Shown: positions 44,601 to 55,136 of the stretch, piece after piece | Position numbering within the stretch: position 1 is the first letter of the stretch | Layout of the letters: the number at the start of each line of letters is the position of its first letter | NCBI GenBank assembly: GCA_017979445.1 | Contig: CM030708.1 | Coordinates: 29,669,613-29,733,612 of the forward strand | DNA from: Akebia trifoliata | Taxonomy: Eukaryota > Streptophyta > Magnoliopsida > Ranunculales > Lardizabalaceae | Length of the DNA: 64,000 nt | Reading direction: 5' to 3' | Made by a program: the position numbers and the translations under genes | The notes under the pieces: model-generated | Databases searched by the model: none | The model's input: the letters and a program-made list of their open reading frames with translations, nothing else | What the model was told of the DNA's origin: nothing

Positions 44601-47600
44601 CCATTTAGAGTGCTTCTATTATGATGTACTGGTGAGAACACAAGTATAAGACAACATATAAGAGAAACAGCCATCCAAAATTTCATGACAGGTATGTATA
44701 ATAATCTCATCATTGAAAACATGTCACAACTATTAGGATCCAATAAAGGAAAGACTGAATAAAAGAACAAACAAGAAAATGAACATCAGCATACCTGTGG
44801 CATGCCACCTAGAAGCAGAATGAGGAGCAATGGCCTTGGATTTAGAGAGACAGACCTCAGCATCCCGCCATTGTGATAAACTTGTATAGACATTAGCCAG
44901 ATCATGCCATGTTTCTAATTCCAAACCTCTATCATGGTTGTCATTGCCCTATCACAAATCATAGACAAAAAAGTGTAATGGCAATAAGAAATACTGATCT
45001 CCATAATGGATTGCATGTAAAAATAATTAAACACAAAATGAAAACAGCAACCCTAAGAAAATATTTATAAAATCCGCCTAAAGGAAAGTTTTCTGTGTTC
45101 ATCCCTTCCCATAAAAAAAGAGAGATTTTTTTTAATAAAGAGGCTATTGGCAACCAAACTTTTACTTATTACACCCAAATTAAGAAACAAAAAAAAGTGA
45201 ATGGTTGAGTAAGTAAAAGTTGGGGTGCCAATAGTAGATCTTTCTCTCTTTTTTTGTTAGATTTCTATTTTTAGGTTTATGATTTTAAATGAGCCTAACC
45301 CTACTTGTAAACAACAATTGAAATTTTTTGAATGTGTTAGTTATAATGTTTTGTAATGTTGATTAATAACTTGAGCCAAATTTTTGTAATATTTGAATAG
45401 TGTGTTTTAATCTTTATTTGATGTGTGATAAATAATTTAAGAAGTTGGGGTGTAATAAGTAAAAGTTGGGTTGCCAATAGCAGCTCTCTTTTTCGAAATG
45501 CCACAGTAGGTTGAAATATAAACACCCCTGTAGTAGTAATATTAAGTGGGAAATTTCAGAGGGAGATGTTAAGTGGAAGGAGAGTTGGGGTTTTCGGATG
45601 CGGGAAAGCTCTCTGCAAAGAAGGAGAAGCCAAAATGCAGTGAGTTTCAAAAAGGAAACCTCATAAAACTGATTCAAATCTCTTCCCCCAATACTATTGG
45701 TCTTGAGAGGTATCATTGCACACAACGTCTCAGTAGGTGAGACCAATCCAGTTTATTTGGTCAAATTATTGGATTGAAAGCATTACAACACGAGTTCCTC
45801 ATTAATGCCCAAAAATACATAATGGAGAAAATAACCAATTATAGAACCTTAAGAAGCTTTTTCCCGACTCCAAAACTTTTATTCTGAACTTGAAGAATGG
45901 CAAGAAGATGAGTATACGTCTCAACAGCATTCTTTAATTGACCTTGTACAATCTGTAGCTTAGCTTTAGTTCTCAACAAACTCCCTTGATCCCACTTTCC
46001 AGTCTCATCCAAAGCAGCATTGATGATAGTTTCAGCATCGGCAAACCGTTTCTGAGCTGACAGTATTCGAGCCAATAAGATCCATCCTTTAACATTTGAC
46101 CCCGCTTCAAGTTTCAAAAACTGCTTTGCATAATAAAGTGCAACATCCAACTTTCTCTGCTCAGCATTTTCTAGACTGAGATGGAACAAAACTTTAGGAT
46201 CTGTATCTCTCATTGTTCTCTCAGCAGTTTGTAGTGCCTCAAGTGCCTCAGATTGACATGCAATCCTCTCAGCGTCAGACACGACTGATCGAGCCTGAGC
46301 TGATAGTGAGATACCAAGTAAGCAATTCGCGATACTGCTCACCTGTTCGCAACCTCCCTGAACACTGGCAAGCGCTCTATGGGCAAAACTCACACCTTCT
46401 TCTGCACACATAGGGTTCTCCCCGCAAATCTTTGAAGCCAATAATAAAGCGTTTACGGAATTCGAATTCTCTTGACTACTCAAAAAATTCCTTAGTAAAT
46501 TCAAAGCAACAAAATCCTCACCTTCCCCATAGTAACAAAGGGAAAGAGTGTAATATCTTTCTTTCCTGTCTAAAATCCCAGGGAGCAATTCTTCAATCTG
46601 ATTAGCTAAGCCTCTTAGTTCCCCCGAAACAGATAAAGCAAAGGAAAGATGGTCAATGATTGATGGGTCCCACTCAATCCTTTTAAGACAAAATTTCCTT
46701 AAAAGAATCATTAAAAGAAGAACGGCCTCTTCTATATTGTTTCTTGGTACAAAGGATCCTTCGAGTTGGGAACGGAGGTTCGGGGGACTAGCATCACTAC
46801 CACCGTAGAGAAGAAAAATGGCAAACTCTTTTTGTATCTTTGAGGTGGTCTCCATGTCAAGGTTCCAGTGATGGAGGAGGGCTCTCCTATATGACAAGAT
46901 TGCTTCGTGCGGAAGACCGGCAAGTTTCCATAACTCTGGAAGCAACTCTACGGCTTTATTTAGAGTCTCCTGCAATTTACAATCGGTACCAAGGCTTTCA
47001 GGCAAGCCTTCTGGTAATGCAGATTCAACAGTGTCCAAAATTACTTTGCATGATTGAGCGGCTTCTGCAAAAAAAATGATCAGAAAGAAAGATTAGCTAT
47101 GCAATGATTCTTTTAGAGAGCTTCTATTGCCACTCCAACTTTTGCTAATGCCACCCCAAGATGTGCGTTAATTCTTTGGTGAATTACGTAAGAAATGGGG
47201 TGACATTAGCAAAAGTTGGTGTGGCAATAGAATCTCTCTTCTTTTATCTGTGATTTTGTATAGCTTGAGGCCCTCTTTTCTTTATGATTATCAAGGGAAG
47301 ACACCTAAGCCTTTTTTAAAAACGTTAACTTTCAAGATTAACGGAAATGGCTCGTTCAGGGAAATTTTTGGAGAGGAAAACAAATTGGATGCCTTAAAGC
47401 AATTAAAGATAGTGGTTTGGAAAACATGCGTGCTTATTCATTCAAGAAAATGTCATGAAGATCTTAAGCATGTCAGTGTTTTTCAAAACTAAAGAAAATT
47501 TAAAATGCAAAAAACATGTAGCAATGCCCTTGAGGGTCCTAATATTTTGTGAAGAAAAACAAGTAAATTATTCCTAATAAATGCATGGTCATGATCTTTA

Positions 47601-49426
47601 GGAAATCCAATATCCAAAGCTCTAGATGACAAAAGAAATACAGAAGAATAATAACCAAGTCCGATGAACCCAACAATAACCAAGTAAGAAAATACCTTTA
47701 TGCCTTCCAAGGGAATGCAAGGATTTTGCTTTGAGAAAAATTGCTTCAAAGAGTAAACTAACAGAATGTATAGACATGGGTGGGGCAGCATCACTCTGAG
47801 AACGGCGTCTGCGAGGTTCAACTCTTCTAGCGATGTAGAGTTTCATCTTGGACGTCACAGAAGCAATGTCTATTCCTTCAAATACATGAAGAGCTCCTTC
47901 TATATTTCCTCTTTGATATTCAAGTCTTCCTAGCAAAGCCCTCGCTTCCTATAAATTGCAAAGATTTCCAAGCTTCACAACCCGATTTAAGAAAATGAAC
48001 TGAGGACTTTAAGTTTGCATGAGAAGCTACCCAAAACATATCACATGCATGGAAGCAATCAAAAGTGAAATTTAAACTATAAGAATAATATTGAGAGTGC
48101 GTGATGGTAGGTCAAACTGAACAGTAGATAGTCCCAAGATGATGATCAATGTATCAACATTCATCCATTAGATAAGATGCACAGACTATAGTTGCTAAAA
48201 TTTAAATGCATAAAGCTGTCATTCAGCTAAACTGTTTTGTGTCAGTTTAAGTCTACTAAGAAAAATCGCAGAAATAGGTGAAGAATTTCCTTAAACCATC
48301 CACTAAGCCAAGGAATCATTCTAGAGCACACAGTCTCCCACCTAAATACAAACTCTTCAAAGAAAACATCTTTGAACTCAAGAAATAGTTTACGCAAAAA
48401 AAAAAAAAAAGAAAAAGAAAAAAAGAAAAAGGCCAAGAATATTAAAAACAATATCCTAAGATTGAGATTCCGCTCCTTGGAAGGCTCTTCTATTCCTTTC
48501 CAACCATATCCCCCAGCACACTGCGAATGGAAGAATACACCAAAGGATTTTTTTTTGAAAAGAAAAAAAAAAAAAAAAAAAAAAAAATCCCAAAGGATTT
48601 TCTTCCTCCCAGAGAACAAAGATTGGTCCCAACCTAGGAATAGATATAGGACTGAGCTTGGGAGTGCCCAACTGAAGTTGAAAAGGCCTGAGAAGTGAGA
48701 CCAAAGGAGCATGGCTAGAGTTGAATGGGTAACCAGCCAAACTATCTGATTTATTAGCCAAACGATAGAGTAGAATGGGTAACCAACCTATTTAGTTTAC
48801 CAAAGAACCAAATTGTAGCAAAAGGAATTTTACCTTCCAAGGGGAAACCCCACGTAAGACTTTTCCTTGATTTCAACAACTCCTCGCTGAATAATATTAA
48901 TGCTAATAGAAAATTCTAAATCACTCGAAGGCAAGAAAGGTGTTACTGCATTACTACATACTAATGACCAAGCAATCTCTCTACAAATTCTCAAATACCA
49001 GAGCCTAAGATTCACCACGAATTACATCTCAATAAAAAAGAGAGAATTAATCATGTAGTGAACAAGAATTCTTTGAAATACTTATCCACATGTAACAGAC
49101 AACAATGAACATAATAAGAGTCCAAAAGAAAATAGTACTTGCGACTAATGAGAAGATCTTAAGAAACCAACCTCGTAGTTAAGACATCCGCTTTCACGAA
49201 GAGAAGATTCGGCTTCTTCGATGTTGCCTTTATCAGGTCTTTGCTCACTTTCTCCAGCTCTAGAAGAATACCCACTTGCCGAATAGTCCCTTGTTGCGAG
49301 GGACTCAGATGACGGAATCATTTCATCTGCTCTTAACTGTTCTCCAGACCGAAGACACTTCATTATCTTCCCCAATTTCGGTCTGACACTGAAACCGCAC
49401 GCTCTCATCCATTTCTTACCACCCAT
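41690..49426 (-). CDS. NPGR2: NPGR2, No Pollen Germination-related TPR protein
   Basis: Coding exons on the minus strand, 49426-49172, 47948-47696, 47064-45848, 44948-44795 and 42006-41690, join at GT/AG sites to 2196 nt, 731 residues. The protein is built of tetratricopeptide repeats. Recognisable stretches are NYEEARALLGRLEYQRGNIE (about residues 82-101), WKLAGLPHEAILSYRRAL, NNIEEAVLLLMILLRKF, KGWILLARILSAQKRFADAE, TWHDLANVYTSLSQWRDAEV and WHATGLLYEAKGLHKEALQA, ending APVEPFR. NPG-family proteins bind calmodulin and help hold the phosphatidylinositol 4-kinase alpha complex at the plasma membrane. The match is closer to NPGR2 than to NPG1 or NPGR1. Met at 49363 (MKCL) is an alternative start nearer to homologues. 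A uORF overlaps the first ATG. Confidence 0.92.
42306..42654. mobile_element. Foldback MITE, family C copy 2 (nested)
   Basis: The outer left end, GAGAGCTGCTATTGGCACCC (42306), and an inner left end, GAGAGCTTCTATTGGCACCC (42543), both face the right end GGAGTGCCAATAGCCGCTCT (to 42654). The inner pair encloses about 110 bp. It looks like one C element inserted in, or duplicated within, another. It lies in the last NPGR2 intron. Confidence 0.7.
43590..44160. other. AT-rich insert-like segment in NPGR2 intron 4
   Basis: The left edge, CAAGGTTTAAAATCTCATCTCG, and the right edge, AGCTTTGAACCATGG, are weakly complementary. Internal 'GGTTCGACGAACC' and 'CGAAACGAACC' palindromes recall the CTCG-rich Mutator-like ends elsewhere in the window. 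No target duplication was found, so this is only a candidate element. Confidence 0.3.
45120..45490. mobile_element. Foldback MITE, family C copy 3 (nested)
   Basis: The left end, GAGGCTATTGGCAACCAAAC (45140), faces two right ends: TTGGGGTGCCAATAGTAGATC (to about 45245) and TTGGGTTGCCAATAGCAGCTCT (to 45487). The arms carry ACTTTTACTTATTACACCC and its inverse GGGGTGTAATAAGTAAAAGT. It lies in NPGR2 intron 3. Confidence 0.7.
47115..47238. mobile_element. Small foldback MITE, family C copy 4
   Basis: AGAGAGCTTCTATTGCCACT on the left pairs with TGTGGCAATAGAATCTCTCT on the right. The inner arms CAACTTTTGCTAATGCCACC and GGGGTGACATTAGCAAAAGT also match. It lies about 50 bp upstream of NPGR2 exon 3 (minus strand) and is closest to the copy at 9071-9192. 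Confidence 0.8.
48456..48761 (-). pseudogene. LINE 3' coding relic in NPGR2 intron 1
   Basis: The minus-strand frame contains LPFAVCWGIWLERNRRAFQG (about 48540-48480), which matches the W-ERN-R-F motif near the end of plant LINE ORF2 (the zf-RVT region). A poly-T/poly-F tract from a run of 25 A on the plus strand (48563-48587) interrupts the frame. There is no complete domain, so it is a relic. Confidence 0.5.
48541..48600. repeat. Poly-A tract between copies of CAAAGGATTTT
   Basis: About 25 A residues (48563-48587) lie between 'CAAAGGATTTTTTTTTGAAA' and 'CCCAAAGGATTTTC'. The 11-bp word CAAAGGATTTT is directly repeated on both sides, as in a target duplication around a very short poly(A)-bearing insert, or slippage. 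Confidence 0.6.
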
Positions 49427-49470
49427 TCTCTTTCATTAGAATCAAAATTATTCTGATCAACATCACCCAT
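49405..49470 (-). promoter_or_regulatory. Upstream ORF overlapping the NPGR2 start
   Basis: An ATG at 49470 opens a 21-codon frame (MGDVDQNNFDSNEREWVVRNG, 21 residues in total) that stops at 49405. It is in another frame and overlaps the first 22 nt of the NPGR2 frame from 49426. A second mini-frame, ATG GGA TCC TGA, sits at 49494-49483, right at the start of the exon. Both lie in the presumed 5' UTR exon and should reduce initiation at 49426. Confidence 0.6.
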
Positions 49471-49494
49471 GTAAGACAGAAATCAGGATCCCAT

Positions 49495-50150
49495 CTGGAA
49501 AAAAAAAATAATTATACTAGTCCAAGCAAAAGTTTTCTAGTTAGGTTTTTTTTTATGATTAAGAAAATCTAAAGACACCAACCATTGAATTCTTGATCAA
49601 ATAAAACTCAAAATTTTTTTTAATAAAAAGTAACTGCCATTGACCTTGCCAATTGAACCAAACCTAATTCAGAAACAACATTCCAGTAAAATACAGTTAA
49701 ACTCCCACCAAATAAAGAAAAAATGCCAACTCACCGCATAATAGAACAAACCCAAACTTATCTTTTTTTTTGTTTTGTTTTGTTTTTCAAAGTTCAAACC
49801 CAAAACCCTAAATTATCAGAAGTCAAACATCCAAATCGTAAAGAAAAAAACCAAAGGGTGTTTTTTGAACAACTGCACTTCAGAATTACACCAAAACCAC
49901 CCAATTTGGCAATTTCAACCCTTTAAACCTTATAAATCATCACCCATCACTCCACATAAGATGAAAGCAACAAAATTTCAAAAAACCCATCAAAATTCAA
50001 TCCTACCCAGATAAATTCAACACCTGCCACATGAAGTTTTCCTCCCAAACCAGCCCAAATTAAACAATCCCAAACCCTAAGTTGAAGAAAACCCATTATG
50101 TCAAAAGTTACAGAACCAAAAAGGGGATAAAATTAAAAGTTAAATAATAC
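49495..50150 (-). other. Probable 5' UTR intron of NPGR2
   Basis: On the minus strand CAACAGAAG|GTATTAT (donor, exon end 50151) and TTTTTTTTTCCAG|ATGGGATCC (acceptor, exon start 49494) frame a 656-bp intron. The acceptor has a strong polypyrimidine tract. The exon upstream of 50151 would then be untranslated. It could include an ATG-TAA start-stop near 50260. Confidence 0.55.
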
Positions 50151-50674
50151 CTTCTGTTGAAAAAGAAGAAGAGTTTGGGCCCTCACAACATCAACACCAT
50201 CACCACCCATCACTTTTAGCTTCTTTAGAAATCTTTGATTAAGAAGAATCCAAAGTTACATGAACTTCTCTCTTTTGGGTTTATTTTCTGATTCTAGGTG
50301 TTAACTGTTCAAATTTGCTGCATTTAATGATTCTGAGATTTTGTTCAGAGACGTAAATTTTAGACAATATGGAGAGAAGAAATTGTGGAAATTTTTTTTT
50401 TTTAAATATCGTGGAGGTTTTTCTGGAAAGAATGTTGTGGGGTCCAATTTGAAAATTTCCAAGCGATTGTGGTTAAATTCATGCCATGTGGGAGCATTTG
50501 ACATGACCATTCTTAACTAGGAAGCAAGTCTATTTTCCTAATAGAAATATAATTATTTTCAATCCTAATCTTCATCTTAGAGAGAATGATTTGATATATC
50601 ATGATACATCTTATTATAATATATCTTATAATACTTTCATACCTTTCCACAAATTATGTAAAATCAATCTTTGC

Positions 50675-50850
50675 TCTCGTTGACGCCCCCAAATGTAACA
50701 TGTGTTAGAACCATAGATTTTCCCTCGGGATACACAGCTGTACATCCCCATAAATATGTACAGTTGTGTATCTCGAGAAAAATAATCTATGATTCTAGTA
50801 CATTCCACATCAGGGGCGGATGGGTGTCTGTCAGAGGGGGAGTGTCGGAA
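50675..50850. mobile_element. Foldback MITE, family A copy 4
   Basis: The stem pairs ATGTGTTAGAACCATAGATT with AATCTATGATTCTAGTACAT. The centre pairs GATACACAGCTGTACATCCC with ATGTACAGTTGTGTATC. The arrangement follows family A (the 'AACCATAGATTTTCC' and 'ATACACAACTG' motifs), with different outer ends. It is noncoding. Confidence 0.65.
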
Positions 50851-51434
50851 AATCATTATTCTTTGATCATTGAGCAAGCTTGTTGTGTTGTCAAATGGAT
50901 TGGGTTGACCTAATGATCAAATTTGATCTAGTAAAATAATACCAAGTTTTGAATTTTGATTAAAGATTTGGATCCATAGGATTGGTCTCCCCATAGGGTC
51001 GGCAACGGGTCGCATGAAGTATATATCCATATCCAAAATCTTATATTTGGATTTCCGTATGGGAATTTGTTAAAGGTATATCCTTTTCTATTCAATTATT
51101 TAAATGATATCTGTATCCCCGACTCATACCCAAATTTTAATGGATATCCGAATCAGATATATACCTCATTGTGATTTTATTTTTTAAATCGGATAAACTG
51201 AGACCTTTGATTATACCTTTGCTTCTTGATGCATGGTCTCGGCCATCTCACCTATCCTTGGGGGTCAATTCAGGTGTAGTTATGTACCTAACTATTAAAT
51301 GTTGGCCTTTAACGATGCAAATCAAGATCTCAACTACTTATGTTCCTCACTTCCATGACTCTTTAAGACATTAAAGATACAAAATAGTACTCGGGGTACA
51401 ATTCTAAATCTCCAAACATATGAGAGAATTAATA

Positions 51435-51600
51435 GTGTTTTGGTGGGTAATGAATCTTCTCTTCCTATTTTTACCAATATGGCACCGATTTTTACCTTCT
51501 TATCTCATTCCCTTACATTGAATAATGTTCTTCTAGTTCCTCGAATTCTTAAAAAATCTATTCCTTGGAAATTGGTTTACAAGATAACAGTCGTTAATTA
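51435..51600 (+). pseudogene. Ty1/copia polyprotein relic (gag-pre-integrase region)
   Basis: A plus-strand frame reads VLVGNESSLPIFTNMAPIFT (about 51437-51496), then LTLNNVLLVPRILKKSIPWK (about 51512-51571). This is the G-G--LPI---G and LNNVLLVP-I-KNLLS block of copia polyproteins after the protease domain. No protease, integrase or RT domain continues it in frame. The copy is a short dead fragment. Confidence 0.6.
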
Positions 51601-51960
51601 TTTGAATTCTCACATATTTATGTGTAATAGAATAGGGAAGACACCGGGAATCAAAAGTAGAAGATCAGTACGATCCCTCCATCGAAAGAAATCACTATTT
51701 TCATTTCACTTTTCTATTTTTCATGCTTTTTTAGTCATTGGTACAACCATTTGGGTTGTTGTTTAGTTATAATAGTTGAGTTGCTAAGTAAAGAAGTGGT
51801 TTTTATATAATAAGAAAAAAAGAAAAAAAGAAGGGTTATTTTCTAATTTAATCACTTATTAGATAGAAAAAGAGACAAAGACAGTCATTTTCTCTTCATA
51901 ATAAATGCTTGAAATTAATCATTTGGGTCATCTCTATTTTTTATTATTATTTTATAGTCA

Positions 51961-52128
51961 TGTTGGAATGACCTTAAGATTGGACCTCATATTGCATATC
52001 TTGACGTGAAAGTGGATAAGAACCATAGATGCCTTTTCACTAATATATCGAGGAAAAGCATCTATAGTTCCCATATACTTTCATGTTAGGGTGTGCGACG
52101 TGAGGGCCAATCTTGAGGTCACTTCAGA
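51961..52128. mobile_element. Foldback MITE, family B copy 2
   Basis: GGAATGACCTTAAGATTGGA on the left and GGCCAATCTTGAGGTCACTT on the right are inverted. The inner GCATCTATAGTTCCCATATA pairs with the complement of 'AAGAACCATAGATGC'. It matches copy 1 at 8412-8586 almost end to end. Confidence 0.8.
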
Positions 52129-52740
52129 ATTATTATTTTTTTATTTTTTATTTATTAATAATTATAACCTCCACATATGATTTTATCATAAAGTATGAAT
52201 TTGAGTTGTTTTTACCATTTTTCTTCGTTTCTAAAAGTTTTTGCAGAAAATCAACTGTCATCGATTAAGACTAATAGTTTGATGATGCAAAGCTTTGAAT
52301 TTGTTGCTCATTTGGATTGATGTGGAATAATAAAAAAGGTTCTTTCTCATAGATAAGCTCAAAATGGGAGGATTCAATAAAAATATTAGACTCACACTTC
52401 TTTCTCACAACCATGCTTCTACTCACCTTTTGGTTGAGGCCTTCACAACTGCAACAAATATCATCAATCGTTGCCTTATCATAGTTCTTCAATGCTCTTG
52501 ATCATCATAAATTTCATTTCTTATTTGGTAGCTTCTTACTTCATGAAAAATACTTTCAGATCGATGTCTCTACTTTCCACTCTTGATACATTGTGCCGCT
52601 CATAAATTAGCATCAGAAGAGTGCAATACCCCACACAAATCAAGGAGTTTCCATATCTTCAAAAAATCAGGTGGCACGCTTACATCTCACAATATATATT
52701 CTTTGATGAAAATGTAGGTGAATTTTTCTTTGTTAGTACC

Positions 52741-52890
52741 CTCTCCCCTGTCTCCCCGACATATGCCCCCATCATAAAATCATAGATCATTTGCATCTGG
52801 ATACAAAAGAAAATGATTTATGATTTTACGTATCCCAAGGCAAATGATCCATGATTTTGTGATGGGGCGTATGTTAGAGGGGGAGTCAAG
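52741..52890. mobile_element. Foldback MITE, family A copy 5 (diverged)
   Basis: The stem is 'GACATATGCCCCCATCATAA' against 'GTGATGGGGCGTATGTTAGA'. The inner pairs 'AAAATCATAGATCATTTGCA' and 'GCAAATGATCCATGATTTTG' are inverted. It ends in GGGGGAGTC, like copy 4, and shares the GGATAC/GTATCC centre of the family. Confidence 0.65.
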
Positions 52891-53701
52891 AAATCATTAT
52901 TCTTTTCCAATTTAATTTAGTCTGATTTGTCTTTGGGCATGAGTGCACCGTCACTGCCTTGTGTAGAAGTTATTTCTTCCCATGTGTAGGAACCTTACAT
53001 TGTGATCATAATAAGTTATTTCTTGTTATGGAATAATTGCAACTTTATTCTCCTAAGCTTATGCAACATATCCAACTAATTTGCCACGTTAGGATTATGT
53101 GAAACATTATTTTCTGGGGAGCTATGTTTGACTTCAGCAGAACATGCCATGTCACCATCTCTCTTATTATGATCATACATCATAATAAGAGATTGAAAAC
53201 AACTCCAATCCATGTTGGATTTTTATAGTCATCTTTATTGAAAAAAACAAAAAATTCTATATAATTCTCAGCATAGAAAGATCTTAGAACAGAAACATAA
53301 TGGAGTTTTCAGAGAGTTTATTAAGAAAGAAAGTCATAACTTGGGAAAATATATCAAATCTCACATTGAGTCACAATGGCTCAACATAATTTGAAATTTC
53401 CTAAAAGATGTTTATCATGCCTTTTCGACATTCGGTCTATGTAATATTTAGGGGTATGCCCTTAATATTATTTATATAATTTTCTCTTTTATACAATTCT
53501 CATTGATTGTTTAGCTAAAAATTATAAAGTTGGTTTTTCTTCTATATATTATTTATTACTTTACGATGAAATCTCAAAAAATATAACAGATGAACATTGG
53601 GTAAGTTCACTATATGGTTCATACCTCAACTCTTTTCTTTTCTTTACTTAATTCGATCATCTCCTATATTCCTTCTTATACCTACTCCAACTCCGGTCAT
53701 C

Positions 53702-54586
53702 TTAATTGGGTAAGCCCACTCGGTGCACCGCGACATCCACTCTTACCAAATCCACCACCGGTGCCGCCACCACCACCTCCACTCTAACCAAATCAACATC
53801 CGATACTGACACCCCACCTTTGCCAAATCCTACACCAATCCCACCTCTGATTCCTCCACTGTATTTACCAAAGCCTCCACCAATGCCACTACCCACGCCT
53901 TTCCCAAAACCACCAGGACTGCCAACGCCACCACCTTTAAACGTACCACCTCCTACACCAACTCCTCCGCCTTGATCAACCCCACCACCATTTCCGCCAA
54001 TGTTACCAATCCCACCTCTGGCACTACCACCTCGACCACCACCGACTCCATGACCCTGACCAACTCCATCACCAATGCCACCACCGGTTGCCCCAACATT
54101 ACCAAATCTACCACCACCACCAATTCCACCACCTTGACCAATTCCACCACCTATGCCACCACCGGTTCCCCTAATGTTACCGACTCCACCACCTTGACCA
54201 ATTTCACCGCCAGTGCCACTACCGATACCTCTACCATTACCAAACCCATCACCAGCCCCACCACCGACTCCACCACCCGTACCAAATCCACCACCAGCAC
54301 TACCTCCAATTCCACCACCCTTACCAAAGTCACCACCGACACCACCACCTATTTCAGGGTTGCCACCAGAACCTGTGCCACCTCCAATTGCACCACCTCC
54401 ACCACCGAACCCGGCACCCCCACTACCACCATCATTGAACTCTCCAATTGATCCGCTTCCCTTACCACTGCTAACAAACTTGACACCACGATTCTTCACA
54501 CTCCCATGTCTGGCAACGACACTCACTACAATAGCATTAAAACAAAGCAGAAATAAAATAACAGTTCTCAGAGGACCATGAGTCAT
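53702..54586 (-). CDS. Glycine-rich secreted protein 1 (GRP1)
   Basis: An intronless frame encodes 294 residues. Residues 1-25 form a signal peptide (hydrophobic VILFLLCFNAIVVSVVA, likely cleavage before RHG). From about residue 40 to 245 it is a (GGG/GIGGG/GFGKGG) glycine-rich repeat, as in plant cell-wall glycine-rich proteins. The last 45 or so residues suddenly lose glycine and become Val/Asp/Arg-rich. The glycine pattern continues in another frame, so the end looks frameshifted. A paralogue, GRP2, lies 3.3 kb upstream on the same strand. The likely place of action is the cell wall. The precise role is unknown. High codon bias for GGN makes the opposite strand read as proline-rich. Confidence 0.85.
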   Translation of the reverse strand: MTHGPLRTVILFLLCFNAIVVSVVARHGSVKNRGVKFVSSGKGSGSIGEFNDGGSGGAGFGGGGGAIGGGTGSGGNPEIGGGVGGDFGKGGGIGGSAGGGFGTGGGVGGGAGDGFGNGRGIGSGTGGEIGQGGGVGNIRGTGGGIGGGIGQGGGIGGGGRFGNVGATGGGIGDGVGQGHGVGGGRGGSARGGIGNIGGNGGGVDQGGGVGVGGGTFKGGGVGSPGGFGKGVGSGIGGGFGKYSGGIRGGIGVGFGKGGVSVSDVDLVRVEVVVAAPVVDLVRVDVAVHRVGLPN

Positions 54587-54650
54587 ACTGGAGGCTTTTT
54601 TAACCTTTCTGAAAACTCATTTATGTGATTTTAAAGCTTGATGCAAGGCT

Positions 54651-54657
54651 TTATATA
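54651..54657 (-). promoter_or_regulatory. TATA box of GRP1
   Basis: On the minus strand CCCTATATAAAGCC lies 65-71 bp upstream of the GRP1 ATG. The same CCTATATAAAGCC block is at the equivalent place before GRP2 (59206-59212). Shared position and sequence support a common core promoter inherited by duplication. Confidence 0.75.
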
Positions 54658-54925
54658 GGGATTATCCTCTCTTTCTCACTGGTGTGTCATTCTCAATACG
54701 TGATGACATGCATGTATGTGGCATCTATAATATAAAGTTAGAAGCCCTTCCTTATCTTGGCTGCATCAATTTTCTAAACTAAAAACAATACTCACGTCCA
54801 AGGCACTACTTTACCTACACACATGTTTTGATGATTATAATAACCTCATGCAACACTGTTATTTCAGCGTAAAATTTTTTTTGTTTAGAAATTATGTTTT
54901 TAGATTTTTATGGATGATTTTTTTC

Positions 54926-55092
54926 AAGAACTGCTATTGGCACCCCCCCAACTTTTACTTATTATACCCTAGTTTCTTAAATTATTATGACACCTCAATT
55001 AAAGATTAAAACACACGATTAAAACATTACAAAGGTTTGGCTCAAATTATTATTTCAACATTTTACAAAACCCTAAACCCCAAAAATAGAGA

Positions 55093-55136
<44 letters not shown>

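Larger units (their letters stand above)
50152..53701. other. NPGR2 5' flank and repeat-rich spacer
   Basis: The first 150 bp or so is the likely NPGR2 5' UTR and core promoter. Beyond this there are only repeats, listed separately, and AT-rich DNA. Near 51001-51190 'GTATATATCCATATCCAAAA' and 'GGATATCCGAATCAGATATA' words suggest another small transposon. I saw no complete gene. Confidence 0.5.

Noticed and set aside
48242..48712. 156-codon Phe-rich frame on the minus strand
   Set aside because: It is produced by poly-A/poly-T tracts and LINE debris in NPGR2 intron 1. There is no coherent protein.
53706..54581. Proline- and threonine-rich plus-strand frames opposite GRP1
   Set aside because: They are the complement of GGN glycine codons on the minus strand. 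They have no signal peptide or start context, and the minus-strand frame explains the sequence.
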